From: an uncultured Prevotellaceae bacterium
GTDB lineage: Bacteria; Bacteroidota; Bacteroidia; Bacteroidales; Bacteroidaceae
Length of the DNA stretch: 64,000 nucleotides
Assembly: GCA_937900485.1 (NCBI GenBank)
Contig: CALCEL010000062.1
Location: forward strand, 9,310 to 73,309
Direction: 5' to 3'
Below are positions 9,591 to 17,701 of this stretch, piece by piece; the first letter of the stretch is position 1, and each line of letters opens with the position of its first letter. The position numbers and the translations under genes are program-made. A model generated the notes under the pieces. That model was given only the letters and a program-made list of their open reading frames with translations, did no database searches and had not been told where the DNA came from.

Positions 9591-9598
9591 TACTTTTG
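9591..9598 (+). promoter_or_regulatory. -7 element of the lptB promoter
   Basis: TACTTTTG matches TAnnTTTG and lies 21 bp before the ATG at 9620. It excludes the longer in-frame start at 9401, which would begin upstream of the promoter and inside mlaE. A -33 TTTG is not evident. Confidence 0.6.
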
Positions 9599-9619
9599 CC
9601 TTCAATTTTGATATCAGAC

Positions 9620-10456
9620 ATGGAATTTGCTACAACAAACGCAGGTGACCTGGAGACGCCGGAGTTCTCTGATGAACGACAGACTCTTTACACAAGACAC
9701 CTGGTTAAAACATACGGAAAACGCACGGTCGTTAACGATGTCAGTTTCAACGTCAGACAAGGAGAAATCGTGGGTCTGCTCGGCCCTAATGGAGCCGGAA
9801 AGACCACATCATTCTATATGACTACGGGACTTGTCATACCTAACGGCGGACAAGTATTCATAAACAACGAGGAGATAACTAAAGACCCTGTCAGCACACG
9901 TGCACACAAAGGCGTAGGATATCTCGCTCAGGAGGCAAGTGTGTTCAGGACTATGAGCGTCGAGGACAACATAATGACCGTGCTCGAGATGAAGTATAAG
10001 TCAAGAGAACAACAAAGGGAAATTCTCGAACAGCTCCTCAATGACCTGCATCTGCAAAAGGTGAGGAAGAACCTCGGAAACAGACTTTCCGGAGGAGAAA
10101 GAAGAAGATGTGAGATTGCCAGATGCCTCGCCATAGACCCGAAGTTCATCATGCTAGACGAACCGTTCGCCGGTGTGGACCCTATCGCCGTCGAGGACAT
10201 ACAGTATATCGTGTGGAAACTTAAGGACCGCAACATCGGAATTCTGATTACGGACCACAACGTGCAGGAGACTCTGTGTATAACGGACAGAGCATACCTG
10301 TTGTTTGAGGGACGAATACTTTTCAAAGGCTCTCCCCCAGAACTAGCCAACAACGAGATTGTGAGAGACAAGTATCTCGGAACGAATTTCGTGCTAAGAC
10401 CAAAAGACTTCCAGATAATCGAACAGAAACGTTTGAAAGAATACGAGGAAAGATAA
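9620..10456 (+). CDS. lptB: LPS export ABC transporter ATPase
   Basis: A 278-residue ATPase that drives extraction of lipopolysaccharide from the inner membrane by LptFG. Walker A GPNGAGKT is at residues 55-62, the signature is LSGGERRR, and Walker B is FIMLDEPFAGVDP, all characteristic of LptB. About 25 residues precede the usual LptB start. The ATG at 9620 is preferred over the frame's first ATG (9401) because that one overlaps mlaE and precedes the -7 element. It is first in a plus-strand run with rsfS, ftsH and cdsA; lptFG and lptC are not in the window. Confidence 0.93.
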   Translation: MEFATTNAGDLETPEFSDERQTLYTRHLVKTYGKRTVVNDVSFNVRQGEIVGLLGPNGAGKTTSFYMTTGLVIPNGGQVFINNEEITKDPVSTRAHKGVGYLAQEASVFRTMSVEDNIMTVLEMKYKSREQQREILEQLLNDLHLQKVRKNLGNRLSGGERRRCEIARCLAIDPKFIMLDEPFAGVDPIAVEDIQYIVWKLKDRNIGILITDHNVQETLCITDRAYLLFEGRILFKGSPPELANNEIVRDKYLGTNFVLRPKDFQIIEQKRLKEYEER

Positions 10457-10511
10457 ATATTCAGAACGTCTGAAAAGACATGCATAATCGAAGAAAATTA
10501 ATAAACGAAGA

Positions 10512-10865
10512 ATGGCAAACAAGTTAATCGAATCAATAATAGAGGGTATACAGGAAAAAAAAGGACATAACATCGTAGTGGTGGACCTGACTAAGATAAA
10601 TGACACTATCACGAACTACCTCGTCATCTGTGAGGGAAACTCACCGACACAGGTCTCAGCCATAACGGACTCCGTACGCGAGTTCGCCAGAAAAAAGACA
10701 GGCAACAAACCGACAGCGGTGGACGGAACGCAAAACAATCTATGGGTGGCCATGGATTATTCTGACGTGGCAGTTCATATATTCGTTCCTGACGCCAGGG
10801 AGTTTTATGACTTGGAGAGTCTTTGGGAAGACGCCGAGATAGAGAAAATTCCAGACTTGGACTAA
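10512..10865 (+). CDS. rsfS: Ribosomal silencing factor RsfS
   Basis: A 117-residue protein of the RsfS/Iojap family, which binds ribosomal protein uL14 and blocks subunit joining when nutrients are scarce. The conserved core is visible: VVVDLTKINDTITNYLVIC, the W in NNLWVAMDYSDVAVHIF, and the family-typical REFYDLESLW near the C-terminus. It lies 55 bp after lptB and 34 bp before ftsH, an arrangement I recall as common in Bacteroidetes. Confidence 0.95.
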   Translation: MANKLIESIIEGIQEKKGHNIVVVDLTKINDTITNYLVICEGNSPTQVSAITDSVREFARKKTGNKPTAVDGTQNNLWVAMDYSDVAVHIFVPDAREFYDLESLWEDAEIEKIPDLD

Positions 10866-10899
10866 GACAGATTCGGACATTCACACAAAAACAAATTGG

Positions 10900-13065
10900 A
10901 TGGAAGAGAAACAAATGAATGAGGAGATGAAAAAACTCCAGCAAAACTCCGAGAATAACGAAAGAGAACAGCAAGATAAACGTGGCAAGTCTCCACAGCC
11001 GAAATTCAACTTCACCTGGTTGTACGTGATTCTTATCGCAGGTATCGTCTTCATGTTCTTTAACCGTAGGGAGACTAACGTCACTAAAGACATCAACTAC
11101 ACGAAGTTCAAAGAGTACGTCGAGAAGGGATATGCTGACAACATCGTCATCAACAAAGGTAGTCTTACCCTGTCACTTTACGTGAAGAAAGAGCATGACA
11201 GGGATGTCTTCGGTAACAAGAACACGACAGGCAATCTTCGTGCCGTACAGGTGGAGTTCGGTTCCATGGACAAACTGGAGGAATTTATTGACAAAGAGAC
11301 ACAAGCCGGCAATTTCACAGGACAAGTGAGATTCGAGGAAGACACAGACTTATTCTATAACCTGCTGTGGAACTTCGCTCCGATTTTACTCATAATAGGA
11401 GTATGGGTACTCATAATGAGAAGAATGAGTGGAGGAGGCAACTCAGGCATGTTCGGAGGAGGTGGAATCTTCAGTGTCGGAAAGTCAAAAGCTCAGTTGA
11501 TTGACGGTGATGACAACGAGAAAAAGGTCACATTCAAAGACGTTGCGGGACAAGCCGGAGCAAAGCAGGAAGTGCAAGAGATAGTGGAGTTCCTCAAAAA
11601 TCCTAAGAAATACACGGACCTCGGCGGAAAGATTCCAAAGGGTGCACTGCTCGTAGGTCCTCCGGGAACAGGTAAGACTCTGTTGGCGAAAGCCGTGGCT
11701 GGTGAGGCAGGAGTGCCATTCTTCAGTCTCTCCGGCTCTGAGTTCGTGGAGATGTTCGTTGGTGTGGGAGCAAGCCGAGTACGTGACCTCTTCAGACAAG
11801 CCAAGGAGAAATCTCCTTGCATAGTCTTCATAGACGAGATTGACGCCATAGGACGTGCAAGAAGCAAGTCTGTTTCCATGGGTGGTAACGACGAGAGAGA
11901 AAGCACTCTCAACCAATTGTTGACTGAGATGGACGGCTTTGGCACGAACAGTGGTATAATTATATTAGCGGCGACAAACCGAGCTGATATTCTCGATAAA
12001 GCTCTCTTAAGAGCCGGACGTTTTGACAGACAGATTCATGTGGACCTTCCTGACCTCAACGAAAGAAAGGAAATCTTCATGGTTCATCTGCGTCCGATAA
12101 AAATTGACGAGACGGTGGACGTGGACACGCTGGCACGTCAAACACCAGGATTCTCTGGTGCCGACATCGCCAACGTATGTAACGAGGCCGCACTGATAGC
12201 GGCAAGACGTAACCTCAACTGGGTGGACAAGCAGTGTTTTCTTGACGCTGTCGACAGGATAATCGGAGGATTGGAGAAAAAAACTAAACTTCTCACGCAG
12301 AACGAGAAGAAGACCATCGCGCTGCACGAGGCAGGCCACGCAACAATTTCCTGGTTCCTCGAATACGCCAACCCACTCGTGAAAGTCACGATCGTACCAC
12401 GCGGACAGGCGCTCGGCGCCGCATGGTACATGCCGGAAGAAAGGCAGATCACCACTAAAGAGGAGATGCTCGATGAGATATGCGCCACACTTGGCGGACG
12501 AGCAGCGGAGGAGCTGTGCACAGGACGCATCTCAACAGGTGCTATGAACGACCTGGAGACCGTGACAAAAAGAGCTTACGGTATGATAGCATATGCTGGT
12601 ATGGGAGACAGACTGCCTAACCTTTGCTATTACAACAACCAGGAATATCAGTTCTCAAAGCCTTACTCAGAGAAGACCGCAGAACTGATCGATGAGGAAG
12701 TCAAGTCTCTCATCGCAGAGCAATACGCACGCGCCAAAAGAGTGTTGACGGAGCACAAAGAAGGTCATGCCGCATTGGCTCAGGTACTCATCGACCGTGA
12801 GGTAATCATGGCAGAAGATGTGGAGAAGATTTTCGGAAAGAGACCTTTCACATCAAGAACAGAGGAGATTCTCGCCCTCAACGATGAGGAGGAGAAGAGA
12901 CGCAAGGCAGCTGATGGTGACAACACAGACTTCAAGTCAGAGAACGAGGAGATTATTCGTCAAAAGGCTGTCAAGGCAATCGTGGAGAAGGCCAAGATGG
13001 CAAAAGACAACAGCAAAGAGGCGGAGGAAGACAAAGACAATAACGCTGCCGAAAAAGAAAACTAA
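10900..13065 (+). CDS. ftsH: ATP-dependent zinc metalloprotease FtsH
   Basis: A 721-residue membrane-anchored AAA+ protease that degrades misfolded membrane proteins and some regulators. Two transmembrane segments (about residues 37-54 and 153-172) flank a periplasmic domain. Walker A GPPGTGKT is at 253-260, Walker B is in CIVFIDEID, and the zinc site HEAGH is at 476-480. The N-terminal tail and the last 70 residues are rich in Lys and Glu. The stop is 4 bp before the cdsA start, suggesting translational linkage. Confidence 0.97.
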   Translation: MEEKQMNEEMKKLQQNSENNEREQQDKRGKSPQPKFNFTWLYVILIAGIVFMFFNRRETNVTKDINYTKFKEYVEKGYADNIVINKGSLTLSLYVKKEHDRDVFGNKNTTGNLRAVQVEFGSMDKLEEFIDKETQAGNFTGQVRFEEDTDLFYNLLWNFAPILLIIGVWVLIMRRMSGGGNSGMFGGGGIFSVGKSKAQLIDGDDNEKKVTFKDVAGQAGAKQEVQEIVEFLKNPKKYTDLGGKIPKGALLVGPPGTGKTLLAKAVAGEAGVPFFSLSGSEFVEMFVGVGASRVRDLFRQAKEKSPCIVFIDEIDAIGRARSKSVSMGGNDERESTLNQLLTEMDGFGTNSGIIILAATNRADILDKALLRAGRFDRQIHVDLPDLNERKEIFMVHLRPIKIDETVDVDTLARQTPGFSGADIANVCNEAALIAARRNLNWVDKQCFLDAVDRIIGGLEKKTKLLTQNEKKTIALHEAGHATISWFLEYANPLVKVTIVPRGQALGAAWYMPEERQITTKEEMLDEICATLGGRAAEELCTGRISTGAMNDLETVTKRAYGMIAYAGMGDRLPNLCYYNNQEYQFSKPYSEKTAELIDEEVKSLIAEQYARAKRVLTEHKEGHAALAQVLIDREVIMAEDVEKIFGKRPFTSRTEEILALNDEEEKRRKAADGDNTDFKSENEEIIRQKAVKAIVEKAKMAKDNSKEAEEDKDNNAAEKEN

Positions 13066-13069
13066 AACG

Positions 13070-13951
13070 ATGACAGACAAACAGAAAAACTTTATCATGC
13101 GCACAGTGACAAGCGTGCTGTTCGTGGTTGTGCTTGTAGGATGTGTGACGTACCCTAATCCTATAGTGTTCGCTTCGTTGTTCGCCATAATATCAAGCAT
13201 GACGACATGGGAGTTCTGCACAATAGTAAACACGGGGATGGGAACTAAGACAAACAAGTTCGTCTGTGCCGTGGCGAGCGCCTATCTCTTCCTTGCAATA
13301 TTCACATACAATCTGAACATCACAGGCTCAGGAATATTCATGCCGTACCTGCTAACCATCATCTATCTGTTTATCAGCGAGCTGTACATCGACCGAAACA
13401 ACACCCTACTCAACTGGGCATTCATGATGATGAGCCAGATGTACATAGCATTGCCTTTCGCAAGCATGAACGCACTCGCACTGATCTCCGTTCCTGACAG
13501 ATTCAGAGGCATGGAAGTGGTGTACAGTCCAGAGCTGATACTCGGAGTCTTCTTTTTCATCTGGTGCAGTGATGCCGGAGCTTATTGTGTCGGCTCACTG
13601 ATAGGAAAGCATAAGCTGTTTCCGCGTATCTCACCTGCCAAGAGCTGGGAGGGAAGTATAGGAGGAGGAATCGTGTCAATACTTGTAAGTATGGTCATGG
13701 CATTTCTGTTTCCTATTTTCTCGGAAGACAATAACGTCATAAACTCATTATGTTGGGCAGGTCTGTCCGTAGTAGTGACATTCTTCGGAACGTGGGGAGA
13801 CCTTGTCGAGTCACTGATAAAGAGAAAACTGTCGATTAAAGACTCAGGAAACATCCTACCGGGACATGGTGGAATGCTGGACCGTTTCGACAGCTCGCTC
13901 ATGGCTTTTCCTGCCGCCGTCATATACGTATATATGATAACGCAGATGTGA
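13070..13951 (+). CDS. cdsA: Phosphatidate cytidylyltransferase
   Basis: A 293-residue polytopic membrane enzyme that makes CDP-diacylglycerol from phosphatidate and CTP, the branch point of phospholipid synthesis. The CdsA signature is complete: KR at 251-252, D258, HGG at 266-268 and DRFDS at 271-275. Several hydrophobic segments span residues 10-245. The frame is open upstream within ftsH, but the ATG at 13070, 4 bp after the ftsH stop, gives the normal N-terminus. Confidence 0.95.
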   Translation: MTDKQKNFIMRTVTSVLFVVVLVGCVTYPNPIVFASLFAIISSMTTWEFCTIVNTGMGTKTNKFVCAVASAYLFLAIFTYNLNITGSGIFMPYLLTIIYLFISELYIDRNNTLLNWAFMMMSQMYIALPFASMNALALISVPDRFRGMEVVYSPELILGVFFFIWCSDAGAYCVGSLIGKHKLFPRISPAKSWEGSIGGGIVSILVSMVMAFLFPIFSEDNNVINSLCWAGLSVVVTFFGTWGDLVESLIKRKLSIKDSGNILPGHGGMLDRFDSSLMAFPAAVIYVYMITQM

Positions 13952-14015
13952 TAAGCATTCACCACGTGATTTTATAGTGTCATAAAAACAAAGCTCAAAA
14001 AACATCGGAATATGA

Positions 14016-14040
14016 AATTGTCATAAGGTATGTGACAATT
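14016..14040. promoter_or_regulatory. Perfect 8-bp inverted repeat before the DUF349 gene
   Basis: AATTGTCA (14016-14023) and TGACAATT (14033-14040) are separated by 9 bp, 37 bp before the next start codon. The geometry would suit a dimeric repressor or a small hairpin in the leader. No regulator is identified. Confidence 0.35.
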
Positions 14041-14076
14041 AAATAAAAGAAATATATTCTTATAAAATTCAGACTA

Positions 14077-15915
14077 ATGGTAGAAACTCAGAACGCCACA
14101 GAAGGACTCAATGAGGTCACTCAGGCAGAAAACTCTATTGCATCCCAAGCCGATTTGACTACAGAAACATTGTCAACCGACGAGAAGGAAGCTACGCAGG
14201 AAGAAGTAACAAAGAATTTTGTCCCTTTCCAGAGCAAAGAGGACATCATCGCCCGTCTCAACGATATTTACGAGAAGGACGAGAACGTTACACGTCAAGA
14301 ACTCGAATCATTGAAAAACAACTTCTACCGTCTCCAGAAAATCGAGATTGACGAGAGCTACAAGAAGTTCATCGAGGAAGGTGGAAATCTGGATGAGTAC
14401 ACACCTGCGCCTCTCGATGACGAGGCTGCGTTTAAGGCAAAGATGAACCTCATCAAGGAGAAAAGAGCGAAACAGGCGGAAGAGCTGGAGACTCTGAAGG
14501 CTGAGAACTACGATAAGAAGATAGAAATCCTTAACAAGATTAAGGACATGCTCAATAACCCAGATGAGATAAACCACGCATATAATGACTTCAAAGACCT
14601 GCAGACACAGTGGAATGAGATAAAGCTTATCCCTGCGGAGAAGTCAACAGAATTGTGGAAGGACTACCAGACTTTGGTTGAGCAGTTCTATGACACTCTC
14701 AAACTGAACAACGAGCTCAGGGCTTACGACTTCAAGAAGAACCTGGAATTGAAGACCGCATTGTGTGAGTCAGCCGAGAAACTCCAAGACGAGGAGGATG
14801 TCATATCAGCATTCCATAAGCTTCAGCAGCTGCACCTCGAGTTCAGGGAGATCGGACCTGTAGCGAACGAGCTACGTGAGGAGATCTGGAAAAGATTCAA
14901 GGCCGCATCTGTCGTCATCAACAAGAGACACCAAGATCACTTCATCGCCAAGAAGCAGAAGGAGATTGACAATCTCAACGAGAAGACAAAAATATGCGAG
15001 GATATCGAGGCGTACGACCTTGACTCTTTGAAGACATTCGCAGAATGGCAGGAAATATCAGATAAGATTATCGAACTTCAGGCGAAATGGAAGACCATTG
15101 GCTTCACGCCGCAGAAAGACAACACCGCGATCTTCGAACGTTTCAGAAGCGCTTGCGACACATTCTTCACACGCAAGTCAGAATACTTCAAAAACGTGAG
15201 AGAAAGTCTCAGCACTAACTATCAGAAGAAACTTGAGATTGTGGAGAAAGCAGAGGCTCTGAAAGACAGTGAGGAGTGGAAGAAGACCACAGACATTCTT
15301 GTTGACCTGCAGAAACAATGGAAGGAGATCGGTCCAGCGCCAAAGAAGGTGAGCGACGAAATCTGGAAACGCTTTAACGACGCATGCGACACATTCTTCG
15401 CCGCAAAGAAAAAAGCGACCTCAGGACAGCATCAGGAGCAGAAGGAGAACATGGAGAAGAAGCAGGACATCATCAACCGTCTGACAGCACTGAAAGTTGA
15501 AGGACAAGACAATGACTTGCGCAAACTGTTACGTGAGGCACAAGAGGAGTGGAACAAGGTCGGACACGTTCCTTTCAAGGAGAAAGACAGACTGTTCAAA
15601 GAGTTCCGTGAGCAGATGGACAGACTGTACGGAGCGCTGAACGAGAACGCCACTAAGAGACGCATAGAGAAGTTCAAGAACGAGGTGTCATCCGGTGACA
15701 CAGGACGTATCAAGGAACGACTCTTACGTCAGAAGGATATCCTCATGAACGAGATTAAGACATACGAGAATAACCTCGGCTTCCTCAACCTTGGAAAGAA
15801 CAGCAAGGGTAATAACCTTGTCGAGGAACTTAACAGGAAGATGGACAAGCTGAAGTCTGACCTTAAAGAAGTGCTCGAGAAACTCGACACTCTCAAGAAA
15901 GAAGATACAAAATAA
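14077..15915 (+). CDS. DUF349-repeat protein
   Basis: A 612-residue, highly charged, mostly helical soluble protein without signal peptide. It contains several copies of the DUF349 repeat, recognisable as W-N/K-E-I-G followed by an E-I-W-K-R-F-type helix. Examples are LREEIWKRFKAA near 265, an IFERFRSACDTFF copy near 350, DEIWKRFNDACDTFF near 430 and KDRLFKEFREQMD near 507. The N-terminal 45 residues are acidic and low in complexity, and the C-terminus is a predicted coiled coil. The molecular role in Bacteroidota is not known to me. It is followed by a strong terminator and is probably a single-gene unit 125 bp after cdsA. Confidence 0.88.
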   Translation: MVETQNATEGLNEVTQAENSIASQADLTTETLSTDEKEATQEEVTKNFVPFQSKEDIIARLNDIYEKDENVTRQELESLKNNFYRLQKIEIDESYKKFIEEGGNLDEYTPAPLDDEAAFKAKMNLIKEKRAKQAEELETLKAENYDKKIEILNKIKDMLNNPDEINHAYNDFKDLQTQWNEIKLIPAEKSTELWKDYQTLVEQFYDTLKLNNELRAYDFKKNLELKTALCESAEKLQDEEDVISAFHKLQQLHLEFREIGPVANELREEIWKRFKAASVVINKRHQDHFIAKKQKEIDNLNEKTKICEDIEAYDLDSLKTFAEWQEISDKIIELQAKWKTIGFTPQKDNTAIFERFRSACDTFFTRKSEYFKNVRESLSTNYQKKLEIVEKAEALKDSEEWKKTTDILVDLQKQWKEIGPAPKKVSDEIWKRFNDACDTFFAAKKKATSGQHQEQKENMEKKQDIINRLTALKVEGQDNDLRKLLREAQEEWNKVGHVPFKEKDRLFKEFREQMDRLYGALNENATKRRIEKFKNEVSSGDTGRIKERLLRQKDILMNEIKTYENNLGFLNLGKNSKGNNLVEELNRKMDKLKSDLKEVLEKLDTLKKEDTK

Positions 15916-15927
15916 GAATACGCAATT

Positions 15928-15965
15928 AAGGGTATGCTCTTAGGGCATACCCTTACTCTTTTAAC
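15928..15965 (+). terminator. Terminator of the DUF349 gene
   Basis: AAGGGTATGC (15928-15937) pairs perfectly with GCATACCCTT (15945-15954), followed by a T-rich run (ACTCTTTTAA). Confidence 0.88.
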
Positions 15966-16286
15966 GTGAAGACTCAACAACACGCATCATAACATTGTTC
16001 TGAAAAAAGTAGACACAAGAGATTACACAGTAAATCGTGTTTCAAGAAAAACACACAAGAAATGTAATCAGACATTTGAATCCTTGAACCGTATAACAAC
16101 AACGTTCCATTTCATCCACATATAACACCCACGAACAAGACATTCAAAATGGAAGTCGTCAAAGTAATGAAATTACGACGTCAATCTCACAAGAATTCTT
16201 CTTAAAGCTATTTTACGTTAGTCGATTCCGCCGCGGTAAACAATATGAGTCTTGACTAATTCACGACAGACCTGAACACGAAAATG
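15966..16286. other. Intergenic region between convergent genes
   Basis: About 320 bp between the DUF349 terminator and the minus-strand transporter stop. A loose TTAGTC/GACTAA pair (16218-16223, 16254-16259) could be the foot of a long hairpin. I see no gene, repeat or RNA here. Confidence 0.4.
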
Positions 16287-17315
16287 TCATTTCTTATTAT
16301 CCATCCAACTGAACACATTAGCCAGGATCGTACCACTGATGCTATGCCAAGCACATGCCACGGCACACGGGATGACTGCCAAAGGATTGGTGGCTACAAA
16401 GAAAGTCATAGCAAGGTTGGTGCCGAGTCCGGCGTTCTGCATTCCCACCTCAATACTGATGGTCCTGCGTTTTGCCGTTGAGAACGAGAACAGACAACCC
16501 ACGATATATCCCAAAGCATAGCCACTAGCATTATGAAGGAAGACAATAGTGAATGTCACGAAGAAGAAAATCAGTCCGTTCTCCAAAAGTTGATTATGCA
16601 CGGCGGACACTACCCCACCGACAATAAAAGCAAGACAGACAACGGATATGCCCGGACATATCATCTTGAGTGAGTCGAAAAACCGTACTGTCTTACGAGA
16701 CATAGCCGTGTCAGAGAGTTTAGCCCGAGAGGCGAGAAGGTTTAACACGAAGCCTATGGATATAGGTATTATGGTGACTATAAGGATTTGCCGGAACATG
16801 CCCAAAGCGTCGACGTCAACTCGCTCGCCTGCAAGATAAAACACAAGCAGCGGAGTCATGACAGGCGCCAGCAACGTACTGGCACAGGTCATCCCGACAG
16901 AATACGCCACATCTCCATGACAGAGAAATGACATTATGTTTGAGCTGACACCTCCAGGACAACAACCAACAAGTATGACTCCTACAGCCACAGGATTGGC
17001 GTATGACTCACAGCCTGGAATCTCGCTCACGAGAGAAGACAACAGATAAGCCACTATCGGCATAATGGTGAACTGGGCTACAGTACCAACAAGTATGTCC
17101 GCCGGACGCATCAACAACACCCTGAAGTCATCGACAGTTAACGTAAGACCCATGGTAAGCATTATAATTCCGAGTATCGAGGTCTGCACATCACCCACCA
17201 CCCAAGAAAACAATTCAGGAAGGAAAAAAGCCACCAAAGCAGTAAGAATAATAAATATACTCGCTTTACCACTTAAAAAAGAAGAAATTGACTTAATTAC
17301 ACTAAACATACTCAT
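16287..17315 (-). CDS. Bile acid:sodium symporter (BASS) family transporter
   Basis: A 342-residue integral membrane protein with about ten hydrophobic segments. The BASS family moves organic anions (bile acids, pyruvate or other keto acids in various members) with sodium; the substrate cannot be told from sequence. Supporting motifs are GVILVGCCPGGVSSNIMSF, with its Gly-rich crossover helix region, and SIEVGMQNAGLGTNLAMTF in the second half. The frame could start at 17366, but a canonical promoter (-33 at 17372, -7 at 17345) covers that ATG, so translation must start at 17315 or at 17309. It is divergent from the M64 peptidase gene. Confidence 0.88.
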   Translation of the reverse strand: MSMFSVIKSISSFLSGKASIFIILTALVAFFLPELFSWVVGDVQTSILGIIMLTMGLTLTVDDFRVLLMRPADILVGTVAQFTIMPIVAYLLSSLVSEIPGCESYANPVAVGVILVGCCPGGVSSNIMSFLCHGDVAYSVGMTCASTLLAPVMTPLLVFYLAGERVDVDALGMFRQILIVTIIPISIGFVLNLLASRAKLSDTAMSRKTVRFFDSLKMICPGISVVCLAFIVGGVVSAVHNQLLENGLIFFFVTFTIVFLHNASGYALGYIVGCLFSFSTAKRRTISIEVGMQNAGLGTNLAMTFFVATNPLAVIPCAVACAWHSISGTILANVFSWMDNKK

Positions 17316-17344
17316 ACAAACTACAAAAACATTATCTGCACGAG

Positions 17345-17375
17345 CAAAAGTACAGATATTTTTCATAAAAGCAAA
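17345..17375 (-). promoter_or_regulatory. Promoter of the BASS transporter
   Basis: On the minus strand: TTTG at 17375-17372, a 19-bp spacer, then TACTTTTG at 17352-17345. It is a full match to the Bacteroidota consensus and fixes the start codon at 17315 or 17309. Confidence 0.82.
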
Positions 17376-17624
17376 GAGAATACTGAAATAAAGTCAACGA
17401 GACGTACTTGTATCAAAGAAAAACGTCGGCGAACATATTTACACACACAGAGATAAGACGGGATGAGTACAGACACTGTCTTTGTCAGGAATGGCGTACA
17501 ATACTTACGGGAAGTACAAGACGATTATATGGCCACATCGAGATTAATAATCGAGAATAAATACATAGAACACACTACGAATCTGTCATACAAAAGATGT
17601 GTTTTAGTATTAAACAAGGTATTT

Positions 17625-17656
17625 TTTGCCTATTACAAAAGAATTTCGTTTATTTG
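17625..17656 (+). promoter_or_regulatory. Promoter of the M64 peptidase gene
   Basis: TTTG at 17625-17628, a 20-bp spacer, then TTTATTTG at 17649-17656 (one mismatch to TAnnTTTG), 45 bp before the ATG at 17702. Confidence 0.65.
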
Positions 17657-17701
17657 CACATTACATTGTTATTTAAAGTAAAAAGAAAAGGATTATCAAA
17701 T

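Larger units (their letters stand above)
17316..17701. other. Divergent promoter region
   Basis: Holds the minus-strand promoter of the BASS transporter (17345-17375) and the plus-strand promoter of the M64 peptidase (17625-17656). A 72-codon ATG frame at 17463-17681 has no recognisable motif and overlaps the peptidase promoter, so it is not called. Confidence 0.5.

Noticed and set aside
9401..9619. N-terminal extension of LptB by 73 residues
   Set aside because: It overlaps mlaE and precedes the -7 element; the sequence is not LptB-like.
12818..13069. N-terminal extension of CdsA by 84 residues
   Set aside because: It is the ftsH 3' end read in another frame, very rich in Arg and Lys.
17463..17681. 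72-codon frame before the M64 peptidase
   Set aside because: It overlaps the peptidase promoter and has no recognisable feature.
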